Source: Amblyomma americanum (Eukaryota; Arthropoda; Arachnida; Ixodida; Ixodidae). From it: DNA of 64,000 bases. Made by a program: the position numbers and the translations under genes. The stretch spans positions 46,807,772 to 46,871,771 of the forward strand of contig NC_135500.1 of the NCBI RefSeq assembly GCF_052857255.1. Reading direction: 5' to 3'. Below the pieces are notes generated by a model. It was given only the letters and a program-made list of their open reading frames with translations, was not told the origin of the DNA and ran no database searches. This document shows, piece after piece, positions 30,300 through 42,279 of the stretch (position 1 is its first letter; every line of letters begins with the position of its first letter).

Positions 30300-33000
30300 T
30301 GAGTTAACTTGGAAGCTTGTTCCACAGCTTAATACCAACATGGGCCATCCTTCTTTCTCCATAGACATTTTTCGTTTTCGGAAGAAGGAAGTTTCTATGA
30401 GTGGCGTTGCGAGTGCATAGTGGTGGGATACAGAATAGCGATGAGTGTAACGGGTAATTGTCTTTAAGGCATGTGTGTATTGTCAAGACAGTCCTGTATT
30501 CAAGTAATGATTGTAGTGGCAGTATATCCATCTGTTTAAAAAGAGGAGCAGTGTGGGCGTTGTATCCTGAATGTGAAATGAATCGAATTGCCCTTTTTTG
30601 CAAGACCCTAAGTGGTTCCAAATAAGATCGGTAGGTGTGGCCCCATGATTCAATGCAATATGATAACTGGCTTTGAAAAATTGAGAAATAAATAATTCTG
30701 AGTATGTCATTACCAAAATAATCTCGGCATTTGTACAGTGCAAAGCATGCTGCAGCTAACTTTTTACAAAGCGCTTAATGTATGGCTTCCAGTGTAGGTT
30801 CTCATCTAGAATTATTCCAAGATAAGTGGTGCTATTGACAAGTGCAATAGGTGTTCCCAGCCATTGCACGGAAGGCAGGTTTTCATGTATGATTTTTCTG
30901 GAGCTCCTAAATATTATGCATTTTGTCTTATTAACATTTACAACAAGTGTATTTGAAATAAACCTGCTGCACAAAGTTTCCAATTCTCGGTTTGCGGTGC
31001 TAATAAGTTCCGTTGTAGATTCATGAGCACATAGAAGAGCAGTGTCGTCAGCATACATAAAAACGGAGAAGTGTTGTGTGAAATGCGGCAGGTCATTATT
31101 ATACAAGGAAAAAAAATCGGACCAAGGACTGAACCCTGAGGCACACCAGCCGTAACTGTTTCAAAGTCAGATTTTGCACCGCTAAGTTGGATCATTTGCC
31201 GCCGATTATTGAGATAACTTCTGAAGAATTCTAAACTGATACCTCTAAACCCGTAATGCACCAGCTTTTTCAGTAAAATTTCGTGATCAACAGTGTCAAA
31301 CGCTTTCTTGATGTCCAAAAAAATTCCTAAGACTATTTTATTATCATTTAGGAAAGTGTTGATCGTGTCTGTTAGCGATATGACGGCCGTACCAGGAGAT
31401 CTGTTTGGTCTAAAGCCGTGTTGTTGAGGAGATAGCAAGGCTTCTTTCTCGAGAAATATTTTCACTCTCTTTGCAACGAGTTTTTCAAAAAGTGTGTTTA
31501 TGCAGCTTAATATGAAAATTGGGCGGTAATTCTCAACGTGGTTACGGTCACCATTTTTGTGAATCGGTACTATTCTAGCTAGCTTAAGCAGATCGGGATA
31601 GGTGGAGGAATAGAAGGCAAAGTTGAAGATTTTTTCAAGTGGCTCGCATAAGATATCAATGCATTCCTTCAGCGCAATAGAGGCAACGCCATCACATCCA
31701 GTTGATAATTTCGATGGAAAATGAGTAGCTGTATATACAATCTCATCCACTGTAATATCATGGTATGCAAAGTTCACTACAATGTTTTGCGGAGGAGGGA
31801 GGTACTCAGTGCAGGGGCAAGTATTTCCTATACTAGCACCAATAGTGGAAAAATATACATTGAACGTTGTAACTAGATTTTCAATGAAGATCCCCAAGAT
31901 TTCTATGTCAGGCATAATAAAACGATTTGCTACGGGTTTAATAACAGAGTTAATGATCTGCCACGTAACTTTCGTACTGTGGGCATTTTTCAAAATTAAT
32001 TGGGAGTAATACTCTTTGTTGCGGGACCTTATGGCAGCAGTAACTAAGTTTCTTGCTCTCCGAAACTTTACTAAGTAATATGAATTACCTCGCTTTTGTT
32101 TACATTTGGTATGCCAGTGATCTTTTTCCTTAATAAGTTTCAAAATAGCTTGTGTCATCCAGGGACAGATAGGCGTACTATGGTATCTTTTGATTTGAGG
32201 TGTAGAAGATTGCAAAACTGCCGTGGTTAGCCTGTCATTAAATTCTTGGTATAGGTCATTTACATCAGCTGAGTTGATCAAGCTAAAATCTACCACTTGA
32301 AGACATTCCCTCAACTGAATAACATCGATGCTGCAGTGGGGGTCAGATGTTTTACCCGGGGCAGCTTGTTCCAGAGGAAAAAATATCGCAACAGGATAAT
32401 GATCTGTAAGGGATGCTTTATATATGGAGCTCAAACTAGATGATGTGTCGAAATTGCAGAGTATATGATCTAATGACGTCGAAGAAATGGGAGTCACACG
32501 TGTAGGGCCTATAACTACATTACTGAATCCATATGACTGTAATAAGTTAGTATATACCACACTCTTGTCACTTAAACAGTCAATATTTAAATCACGACAG
32601 ATTAATACTTTGACTCTTAGATTAGATACGTTCACGAGCAGCGATTCAAAATGGTCAAAGAAGAGCGATAGAGAGCTACTTGGAGCACGATATACGACAG
32701 CAATTGTAAGGTTCATACACTGAACAACCAAAAAATCAAAGCCAGCAGAATATAAATTTGTCAACCCAGGAAGAAGCGAGGAATGCAACGATGTTTTCAC
32801 GTATAGGCCAACTCCACCGCCTCTCGTAGAAGTTTTTCTACTACAGGAAAAAAAATTGAACCCTTGGATACTGTGGAATTCCCCTTCATGTAGCCAAGTT
32901 TCAGAAACGGCTACGTAGTCAAACGTAAATGAGTGCTCAGCCATTAGACAGCAGACATTATCTATATTCTAATTCAAGCTTCGAACATTGCAATGAAGCA
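30300..33000 (-). pseudogene. CR1/L2 ORF2: APE endonuclease and reverse transcriptase, frameshifted
   Basis: The endonuclease starts near 33,000 (LHCNVRSLN), crosses one TAG, and continues in the 668-codon frame from 32,944 (VAVSETWL, then a divergent CRDLNID where GDFN is expected, and SLTDHYPVAIF). RT blocks follow: YRPIFILSCINTLFEKLV, QQHGFRPNRS, FDTVDHEILL, AGVPQGSVLGP. A break at an eight-base homopolymer near 31,106 moves YADDTALL into another frame, and a second break near 30,760 moves the C-terminus. The frames are otherwise long, so decay is moderate. Confidence 0.8.
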
Positions 33001-33077
33001 GAGAAGCACATGCATTTTTTTTTTCATAAATTGGTTTGCTAGATGCACACTGTCCATGATTTACGGTCGATTTCGGT

Positions 33078-33255
33078 TTAACAGATCAGAGCTAAGTCTG
33101 CCTTGGAACGGATCTGAATCACGTTCGAGTTCTCGGCCTTCCTAGCAAGGATCTTTCCATTAGTGACCCAGGTGAACTTCCAGCCCTTCCAGCGGCCGTA
33201 ACCTCTCAAAAGAGGAATGTCTTCGCGTCTCCAATCCTTCCAAGCTTTGTACAGC
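33078..33255 (-). pseudogene. CR1/L2 ORF1 C-terminal fragment
   Basis: WKDWRREDIPLL, WKFTWVTNGKILARK and VIQIRSKADLALI match the pattern at the end of LINE ORF1 proteins (TNGKI, RK, I-S-DL). It lies just upstream of ORF2 in the same orientation, as expected. The element is truncated 5' of here. Confidence 0.6.
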
Positions 33256-33259
33256 ATGC

Positions 33260-33640
33260 TTAATGTGCTTCGGAGCCCCAATAAACAGCTTAGAATCAAA
33301 CCCCTTGGGCTGTATACTTTTGACGGGGGCTGTACATTATGTACACTTTGCTGTATGTACAATCCGGGGCAACAGAAAGCACCGGTGTATTTCTCACAGT
33401 TCTTAAAATACAAGTCTGTAAACCTTTACAAAAAAAAAAAAACTCGCGCTTGCGTTCTGCACATGCGAACTACCGTCCCTGCAAGCTCCTTGCGTACGCC
33501 AAGCCTTTGCGGACTCACCACTAAAACTCTAATAAGTTCCCACCAAGCATGCGACTGCGCTATCACACCTGGCTTTGCTTGCTTTGCTCAGGGGCCTCAT
33601 GGTTTACTGCTTCATCACCCCCGACGATAAAATAACTAAG
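33260..33640. other. Unassigned stretch with an A run
   Basis: It contains an A run at about 33,430-33,442. No family was recognised. Confidence 0.35.
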
Positions 33641-33784
33641 GAAGGTTAGAAACTGCACAAAAGGACGAGGACAGAAGGTAAAAACGTACACGACACCATG
33701 GGCGTATAAACGGTTGGCAGTCTGCGCCCGTGGTGTAGTGTTCTTTTCCTTGTCCTCGTCCTTTTGCGCAGTTTCTGACCTTCC
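33641..33784. repeat. Penelope-like hairpin end
   Basis: 33,641-33,673 (GAAGGTTAGAAACTGCACAA and on) pairs with 33,751-33,784 (ending TTTCTGACCTTC), with about two mismatches and a 77-nt spacer. The GGACGAGGACA word and layout resemble the 132-bp insertion at 21,213, but no target duplication was found. Confidence 0.55.
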
Positions 33785-33799
33785 TCGAAAATGAACCAA

Positions 33800-35040
33800 A
33801 CAGTCCGCATGAACGTCGTACTAAAAGTGAAATAACCAATGCGGCGGAAAGCGGATGACGGTGACGTTGACAAGACGCAGGCGTTGCTCGTTCAGTCTCG
33901 CTCTTAACACCCATGCACGCATAAGATTTTCTCGCTCCGTACAACCCGGTGGCAATTTTTTGCAGTAATTGCCCGATCCCACTATAGAGTAACGACCGTA
34001 GCCAGCTTCAGCTTTAATTCATTTACAACAGCAGGCGTGCTTTATTGAAAATACATAACGGAATTGTAATATTAATTCATGGAAGGAGTGATTCACTTTA
34101 CTAATTCCATAGCCGCCAACCGAGTTAATATCAGCCTTAGAAATACCGTTACGCAAGTTGTTTTATTAATATACTTAAGCCAGGACAAAAGCACCAGGTC
34201 TATGCACTAAAATCTGCTTGTATTCCAGCAGACTGTGATTCAAGTCAGTTCTAGTAGAGGCCCGGCGCAACATGAATGTCACAGCGACGTACATATCAAA
34301 TCGAATTGACAAAGTTATCCGGGACGTACGTGTGCCATGCCCTCTATACGCTTCATAATAGAACTAACGAACACTGACTTTGGGTGTTAAATCGGGCTAG
34401 TTGGTTCATCCTTGAGTGAAAAAAAAATCTTTTTAATGATGCCCGCAACGTTCTCAGTGTATTCTCATGCATTATTACGTTACGGCGGACATCGCTGTAA
34501 ACACAAGGCTAAAGCCTCGTTCAAAGTATGCCCTCCATGCTGCTTGCTATGCGCTATTCAATGAATAGGCTACGCCGTTAAATTACACGCTCTATTTGCT
34601 GCTTTCGAGATGCTACAAAGATGCGCACCTGCCAACATATCACAGATCGACGCCTGCATGCCTGGTTGCGCGCGGCAAGCACCGCTAACTCGTACCAGGT
34701 TGCATGCAAGCGTCGGCGACAGGCTACGCGACGGACTACGTCAGCATAAATGCGCATTCGCTCGAAGTCTAAGCTTAGCCCTTAATAAGCAGTCAAGTAA
34801 CCTGCGCCCTCAATGTGCTCGTAATTTCAGCATACTGTCAAGCATCTACGCCGTTTGCAATTCTGCGCCAGCCTTCGAAGAGAACGGACACGTACAGGTG
34901 ATCGACGGCCCGTGCCCAACATAACATGCATCTCACCGTCGTAACAGTCCGTAATACGTGATATAATCCAATATGGTAGTTCTCATTAGCCGGCGAACAG
35001 AGCAAACAGGATATTCAAGATTAAAATTTTTAGATAATAT
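33800..35040. other. Unassigned stretch
   Basis: Short frames only, including one of 104 codons at 34,610-34,924 without any recognised motif. Confidence 0.35.
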
Positions 35041-35950
35041 TTCACAGCCATAGCAAAAGCCGTGTGGAATCTATTTGACGCTTAAGCAGATACAGCGGCG
35101 GCGACCAGGCCGCCGAGCCTACTGAGGCGAAGACATGCTCCACCGCAATACACGGTGGAGCGCAGCCGCGCAGCAACCGAAAGCGGGAAACTGGATTGAT
35201 CCGCCTCCGGGTCGACGTTGCTTGTCGACAGCTAGGCAAGGGCCCAGACCGCAGGTTTGTTTTCTCGAGAAAGTTCGCGTATGTACATAGAGTTTGAGCA
35301 CTCGTGAGTTCGAGGATAGTGCGAGAGGAACGGCCTCAGCTCAGCCATAGCCCCACGTGAGCAAGATGCGATGCCGCTGCATTCGGAACTACAAGCTGAT
35401 GTAGGGGCCGGAATCTTGCGATACTGGTTCCGGCTCGCTCGATTGGCCGGTGCACCGGCTGCATCACGACAGCCCGCGCGGTGGCCAATCGCGCGAGCCG
35501 CAGCCCAAGCGAGAACCCGACCTCTGGCAGATCTCAACTTCAACGTGCACACCACGCTAAAACACAGTGAAAATATTTCATATAGCCCTTACAGACAATC
35601 ACGAACGCAAGGAAAATTAAGGCTTCGTGGTTGCTGTAGCGAGGCCGCCGCGCGGTTTAGAAGCTAGCACGATGGAACAAAACACACGACGCTTGCCGCT
35701 ACGGCGGCATCCGCGGCGGCAAGGCATTCGTGCGTCAGCGTTCGTCCTGTTCGTTTTAAGTGCGTGCCAGAGCTGCACCTTTACCATGAACAGTTTACGG
35801 AGCACAGACTGCTTGAAACCACAAGGTGGAGAATGAAAGTTGCACACGGCTCGGGCTTTCCCGCCATTTGCGAGATGCGAGCTCCATGCCCATGCCATAA
35901 CTTTCACTACAGTAATCCACCTCCATCGCACGTATCATCTACAATATAGT
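35040..35950. other. GC- and CpG-rich block without recognised product
   Basis: GC content is clearly above its surroundings, with many CG dinucleotides and overlapping open frames on both strands. No conserved domain was recognised. It could be a decayed transposon end or a promoter region. Confidence 0.35.
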
Positions 35951-36390
35951 TTAGAGACCACCTCAGGTGACACAAAACAAAATATACTGTCTGTATCAAG
36001 TGGCAGAGATCGTTTTTTTTCTCTCACCTGTCCAAATAAAGCGAACCAAAGGACGCAGCAATAAATCCACCGCTCTTCATTTGGCAGCCATCTTGCGAAG
36101 TGCAGCTCCGCTTCAAAGCAGCACCACAGAGTACTAGTTATGCGTAAAATTTAGAGCTACGCTTTAGTTTACCACACTCTAGGCTTTAAAAAATAAACTA
36201 AAGGTTTTAAGGTCTTCAAGTGCACTATTCGTTGCTTATTTCTTACTAGAAACGCACGTGACTAGACCATGGCGGTCAAGAACAGAAAATGTTTAGCTTT
36301 TATCACGTTTCTGTTATTTCCAGTAACAAATTTTTTCTGCACGGCAACAATAAATTTCCGCAAAAACGGCCGTAATTTTACACACCTTTT

Positions 36391-36405
36391 TTACAGTGTA
36401 GAGTG
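36391..36405 (-). repeat. Isolated TTTTTTACAGTGTAG end
   Basis: The reverse complement begins CTACACTGTAAAAAA, like the start at 28,179. The preceding 120 bp (TTTCTGTTATTTCC, AATTTTACAC) resembles the interior of that repeat. Confidence 0.4.
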
Positions 36406-38940
36406 AGCAGCGTGCGTCTCTACGAAAACCGCCTGCAGCTGCCACAGTTTCAGTTTAGTTTCAATTCATTTGTTAGTCCAGCAATAATACATCCTGGAAA
36501 AGGTCAAGGGCTAAAAGATGGCTCAACAGCATGACTAGGACAGTGAACCGTGCCCGTGAATCGATGAAAGAAAAGTTTATTCTTATCAATCAACACTGAG
36601 TATCCATACTGTCTGTCCGGCTTTTAAATGTGCGCATAAGAATTTCTCGTAATCACCTACAACGCTTCGGAACGACTTCGTAAAGTAATGAACTAATTTG
36701 ACGCGACCTTAATCTTTCTGAATCCAAGCTTGTTTTTTTTTTCGTATCCCGCTGATGAAGGTCGTACTACCTGACTATCTTTATTTGCACATTTTTCGTT
36801 GTGCAAATTCTTGTTGCCCAGGTATCAAATTTTCATACTCAGTAATGTATTTAGGCGCCTGGTTTTGATTCCGGTCTTCTTTCGTTCACCCGCTAATCCT
36901 TTAACTGCGCTAAAAAGAAATTGTTTGTTTGGTATATCATATTAAAAGGCTTTTACCTGTGTTTGTCCGGAGGTTGCTGGTTTGCCTCCTACCTTACAGT
37001 ATGCTCATACAACTTTTCTGCATTGCTCTGGTATATGGCATCAGGATGTTAACCGTTTATTGGAATCCGTTTAGGTGTTACTTATGATGTAGATGCTCCA
37101 CCAGGTGCGAACCTCTTTCAGTTGCTAAGTATGCCTAACTTTTGATCATATATTGTGCGGAAGTAGTACTCAAACATCTCTGGCGAAACCTTTAAACTAG
37201 CTTCTTTGAATTGTCAATAATACTTCATGCAACTGCATTTTCCGCTCATCATACACGTAAAACATTTGGTAGACACATTATATCCTTATTTGTTCTATAG
37301 ATATTTAACGCTCTTTCCTTAGAAATTAGTTCCTGTTAAGCAACACTTCGCATTAGTGAAAACATAAAAGAAATATACATTGACTAGTTATAGGCTGTTT
37401 TGGTGTCACTACAAAATTTTCATTGTAGTTATTTGTGCTGTCTCCACCTTGAATTGTTAATTTTCATTTTTCTCTGTTAAGTTTTCTAATTTTATGGCCG
37501 TCTGGCTGTTGACTGTCGTCTTTCGCGCGGCAAGCCGCTTTGATGCCTTAAGACCGGGCTGCGTTGCCAGCGGCCCGCTTGAGGCCCGCCAGCCATTCAA
37601 GTTTCATCATTTATTCTGAAAGCTCGTGCTAGCTTCGCGTGTCAGCTTCACCACTAAACTTCTTTTCTAACTGAAATCGGCCAAAAAGTTGCGTCCGCAG
37701 ACGGCACACGTTCTTTGCGGAAAGGAAAAGAGTCAAAGGCACTTTAATCTGAGTTACCTTCGGACAGATGTCAGCAAGCTTCAAGAGCGCACAAGAAGCG
37801 ATGTGCTCGACAACCCGCTCTTTCACCCCTCCGCACCCCTAAACCGAACAAAGAACCCACTCCCTAAGACACAGGAACAAAGGGCCAAAAACCCGCCTCC
37901 TTCCCTTCCCTGCGTAGCTTTCGCTGCAGAGCCACGGAAAATTGTCCGGGAGTGAACAATTTTTACATCACAGTGCAAATGTCTGGTGTGGAAATTGAAA
38001 GGCAGTAACTTCGTTCTTTGCCTTTATTTCTGACTGTGAGTCACTTACTTTCGTCTTGTAGGAGGTGAAAGTAGGTAGGCGGTAAGAAAGGCACGGGCGA
38101 TGCACTTCACGGTAGCCACGGCACAGGTAATCTTTAAATTGACCCATTACGCGTATCTCGGGGCGCTCCAAACAATACTGTTTTGTTCATTCGGTCACAT
38201 CGCATTCCTAAGATGGGACAGCCAACTACAGGCAACTATTGAAAGATCTGAGGGCGCTGAGGGCAACCTCGGGATAGCACATAAAGCATGCCTATGTGAG
38301 TATGCCGAAAGAGCGGCGTGGTTTCTCCTTCCTTTTTTTTTGGGGGGGGGGGGGGAAGTGACACTTTCAGCCCTTGTTAATTTCCCACCGTCTTACTGAA
38401 AGGAAGACAAAGAAAGCCCAATTGCCAATTCTTTCTTCCCGCTCAAGCTACAGACTTTCTGACCACCAGCAATTCTACGAACGCTTTGTCTTCTCTCATA
38501 CCTTAAACCCCGCTTTTACCCTCACGCACATTTCCATGTTTTAAAAAGTTTAGCAGGAAAACTGGGGCTCAATATACAAGGACAACCAAGGTGAGAAAGG
38601 CTACAAGTATGAAGGGCTGTAGGTTTGCCGGAGGGTTACAATCTATCAATGTTCGCAACTGGAGATCAAGGAATTCCAGGAGAATAAAGTCCATATTGCA
38701 ACCGCGCCAGTGCAAAACGCGAAACTTCAACTGAGGTTTACTACAAGAAAAACCACATTTATACAAGATTCGTAATCCCACCTGATAGACAGCAGACCCG
38801 GGCGCGCGTAGCACAAGTTAACATCTAGATAGTTGAATTCCTTCCTGCATAACGATACTGAAATGCTGCTTATGCAATGGTCACTTTCTTTTTTTATGCA
38901 GTAGGCTTCAAAAATTTCACTGCTAAGCTGGGTCGGTAAT
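36406..38940. other. Long stretch without recognised genes
   Basis: AT-rich with short frames. It contains a T8/G14 homopolymer junction at about 38,331-38,355. No transposon or host gene motif was seen. Confidence 0.4.
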
Positions 38941-38944
38941 TTTT

Positions 38945-39268
38945 TCAGGACAATTGTGTCGCGGAACCTGGGTGTGCAGTTACGGCAATGGCGACAATGC
39001 TTCGCCAGTTCACGCCCCCCCCCCCCCCCCCCGCCAATGATTCAACGGCTGCGCGGAGCTCCTGAAGTCTAACATTCAAGCAATGTCCAGTTTGCCCTAT
39101 ATAACAATTCCCACATGGGAGGGGTATTTGGTACACCACCGCTGTTTTGCAGGGAACGAACCTGTCTACGTGCTCAGTGCGGCACTCGTTCGTTTTTTCA
39201 TTTCCCTGCAGCATATTGCACATGCCCGAAAGTTTTTTTTTGTGCCGTGAAGACCACCGGGACCTCAC
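38945..39268 (-). pseudogene. Penelope-like GIY-YIG endonuclease fragment
   Basis: On the minus strand, VPCKTAVVYQIPLPCGNCYI is followed by GQTGHCLNVRLQEL, the GIY-YIG pattern of Penelope endonucleases. It is interrupted by a C run at 39,008-39,031 that adds poly-glycine. It abuts an ORF1-type LINE on the other strand. Confidence 0.65.
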
Positions 39269-39398
39269 ACTTCATGGCCACTTTTTGAGGCGATGGGAAA
39301 TCTGGTGGAAGTACGGCATAGCCACGAGTCTCCAGCGTTGCGGTTCTTCACTTGGGCAGTGCTTCGGTGGGCAACGAGCTTCCTTGGCAATGGCTTCG

Positions 39399-39454
39399 TT
39401 GGCAATGGCTTCTATCACCGAGGTGACCATCTCGGTGAAAGAAGCCATTGCCAA
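39399..39454. repeat. 24-bp near-perfect hairpin
   Basis: 39,399-39,422 pairs with 39,431-39,454 with one mismatch and an 8-nt loop (GTGACCAT). A direct duplicate of GGCAATGGCTTC precedes it. Confidence 0.7.
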
Positions 39455-39798
39455 GGAAGCTCGAAGACAACAGCTTGAAAAAGTTGTTGAATGCACCGGC
39501 TTGCAGTGGGAGTGGATGGTGTGCGTGGCAACCGACGATGCTCTATCAATGACCGAAAGCAGAACCGCTCTTCTGGAGCGTTTGCGACTGAAGGGCTCCG
39601 AGTCACTGAAGAGTTTGTGGCGGTTCATCGCATCTTACACCAAGAGTCAGTATGAAGCAAGACACTGAATTTAAAATCTGTTACAAGAGCCAGAATGCAA
39701 TCATAACGAGGTGCTATATAAAGCACATTAAAAAGCGCTAGTCCCTTCGCCTCTTCAGTTTTTTTTAACGACATTATAGTGAAACCACTGTTTCTTTT

Positions 39799-41291
39799 TT
39801 GATGACGGTGGTGGAAGTAGACACTGTCGAACTTCAGTCCGGTCGGTCAGCCGCTGCCGCTCAGAGGAAGCGTCTTGGCCTCCCGAAAGACGCAAGCAGC
39901 CAGGCCACTGTGGTGTACTCGGCCACCAGTGATGGCTTTTCAGCTGACGACGGCTTCATCAGCGTCGTAAGCACGAAGGCCAAACGGTGACTGCGCAAAG
40001 GTGAGGACTCGTCGTCGCCGAGTACGTCCACGATCACTACGGTGCGAGGATCATCGGCACATACTGTTCTATTTGTGCCAGAGACTCCCACCGACGATCT
40101 CAACCACATCAATAGGCAAGCCACGTCTGCGTTTCTGGAGGCTCGCGTCCCGGGAGCAATTAAAGATGTGAGGGTGAATCATTTTAGGAATGTCGTCGCC
40201 ATTGATGTCATGGACCGGAACGCGCTTGAGAGTTTGAGCAACATCAGAACGCTCGGCGGCATCAGCGTTCGTTCCCATGTCCTTCTAGGCAGTGACTCTA
40301 CGGCAGGCATCATTTACGACGTCGACGTAACCATCCGCGACTCTGATCTGCCCATTTTTATTAAACCAGCTACCGATGGTGTAGCCATACTGCAAGTTCA
40401 GCGCCTTGGGAGGACAAAGTGCATCAAGTGGACCTTCTAAAGGGACTGCATTCCAACGTACGTGAAGGTTGGGCACTTTCTTCATGCAGGTAGGCCTTTC
40501 ATCCCGAAGGCTCTCCAGTGCCGGAAATGCATGAAGATAGTACACGTGAGTAGTGTATGCAATTTCCTCATCGTGTGCCTACGGTGTACTCAGCCACACA
40601 GCGGCGATTCTTGCCGGGCAACAGTCCTTACGTGTGCCAATTGCCGCGGACCTCATGACGCTGCCTCAAAAGATTGTCCTCGCCTGAAAAGGGAAAGGGC
40701 GATACTCAAACAAATGCCAAGAGACAATTCCACACACAGAGAAGCTGCCGCTAATGTGCGACGACGTCGTCGCCCTCGTCACAGACCTTCTAAAGTGTAG
40801 CGAGCATTGGAAATGATCGCCCAAGAATTTCCGCAACTTGTCCTCCCCCTCCGGATACTACATTAAGGATTGGGGGGAAATATGAACAGCGAGGCACAGA
40901 CGGTTGTCGCAGACGGGCCTTGGCCATCTCTGCCTGAGCTACACACACCCGCAGTGACCAAGAAGGTATTGCGTACTCCGAGTCCCGAGCCCATTGCTAA
41001 TCAAGCACAAGTAATAACCCCGGTCAAGACCGGGACCGCCAAGTGACTTGGTCATCGCTCCCGAAGCACCCAGCACCCACCCCAGCACCGTGCAACCAGT
41101 GTGTTGAGCCTACTGCTGGTCGGGTAGTAGGTCAGAAACCGGACCAGGTCGTAGACGAGCAAGTGATTGCAATGCTAAAGCCAATCGTGAACGCCATGCG
41201 TGTGCTGCTTTCCAGCATGCACATACCAGCTGCACAGAATGCACTGCAGATGCTGGATTTGTTGAATCCAGTGCTTGCCGCTGTCCAATAG
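39799..41291 (+). pseudogene. LINE ORF1 with CCHC knuckles, several in-frame stops
   Basis: The Gag-like protein has a central domain (TVLFVPETPTDDLNHINRQA) and zinc knuckles CRKCMKIVHVSSVC, CLRCTQPHSGDSC and CANCRGPHDAASKDC, then a basic stretch and the tail VIAMLKPIVNAMRVLLSS. In-frame stops lie at 39,988-39,990, 40,438-40,440 and 40,798-40,800, and the frame shifts once before the tail. The first knuckle has His and Val at slightly unusual positions. An upstream part of the same protein may begin near 39,400. Confidence 0.75.
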
Positions 41292-41856
41292 CTGGCACAA
41301 TGCATCCTGAAGCCTCATCCTTCCGAGAGGAAGTCCGATGCTTATGTTGTAATCAACATTATCAGCCTCAAAGGCAAGCAGCCTTTCTTGACACTGAAAC
41401 GTCTGCGCTGCCTTGTGATGGAGGACCCTCGATCTGTTCTACTCAGGTCGCAGCAGTCGGCAGCCCTCAAGGTGTGCAGGCTACAGCTACGGTGGCCTGT
41501 GACTTACAGTGCTAGTGTCATTGCCTGTCGTGCTTGCTACGGACCGTATTTTTCTACTTCTTATTCTTTTACGCCCCCCTCATTCCTCACCCCCAGTGCA
41601 GGGTAGCCAACCGGAACATTTTACTGGTTAACCTCCCTGCCTTTCCTCTACCACTTCTCTCTCTCTCTCTCTCTTAATAGAGAAAAATTAGCCAAATGCT
41701 GAGCTGTTAAATGCGAACCGCCTTCGTTCCCCAGCACTTCTCGCATACATATTTTCCACCTGAACATCTTGAACATAAAACTTCAGGAAAAGCAAAACTT
41801 TTAACGAAAATGAGTTAGGACGTTCATGCATTTCAGGAAAAGTTAGAGCCCTGGCA

Positions 41857-42279
41857 GTGCCAGATAAAAGCAAATCAGCAGGAGAACTTTCCAGCTGTCA
41901 AGTTTGTAGGACATGTTGGCCAAGAAAAATGCAATGTTTCGCACATTTGTTCAGCAATATCGAGCAAGAATTCAAAATCCGGCTTCAAGACATTCGTAGC
42001 GTATTAAAACAGTTAGAAATTTTCTCTGTTCCCTTCGCTGTGCGAGTCGACGATGTTGAGCCCGAGTTCGGAATGAAGCTAACGGAACCTGAAGCAACCA
42101 CCACATTACGAAAGTTTTCAGTCGTAGAGGTCCCGGAGCTTTACACTTTTTTTAGATACGACAATTTCTTCAACTCCGGGCAACTAAACGATAAGGATAA
42201 TTGCCATGTTCGGGAGCATATACTGGTTCGAGTACCTCTTCTCTTTATTGAAAGGGAACAAATCTGCTATGAGTCTTAG
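41857..42279 (+). pseudogene. hAT-type transposase remnant (ZBED5/SCAND3-like), weak
   Basis: A 140-codon frame has the order FAHLFSNIEQEF, then LEIFSVPFAVRVDDVEPEF, then MKLTE and an FY-like end. It resembles the middle of hAT-derived ZBED5/SCAND3 proteins (NPF, then E-MEL). There is no catalytic domain and no ends, so this is a decayed piece at best. Confidence 0.4.

Larger units (their letters stand above)
29966..33255 (-). mobile_element. CR1/L2-type LINE, 5'-truncated, ending in a GATT microsatellite
   Basis: On the minus strand it holds the C-terminal part of ORF1 (33,255-33,078), nearly all of ORF2 (about 33,000-30,300), a 3' UTR and a terminal tetranucleotide run (GATT on the plus strand, 29,966-29,988). 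Short tandem repeats at the 3' end are typical of CR1/L2 elements. A shorter copy of its 3' end lies at 13,670. Confidence 0.8.
39300..41675 (+). mobile_element. I-type LINE derivative: ORF1 plus 3' tail, no ORF2
   Basis: ORF1-like sequence (39,400-41,291) is followed directly by a LINE-type 3' end (AGTGCAGGGTAGCCAACCGG, GGTTAACCTCCCTGCC) and a CT run at 41,652-41,674. No endonuclease or reverse transcriptase lies between, so ORF2 is deleted. Confidence 0.65.

Noticed and set aside
33217..33944. Overlapping 75-137 codon frames as a host gene
   Set aside because: No domain, and part of the interval is a Penelope-type hairpin.
34610..34924. A 104-codon cysteine-containing frame as a secreted peptide
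   Set aside because: No signal peptide and no splice or promoter context; likely chance.
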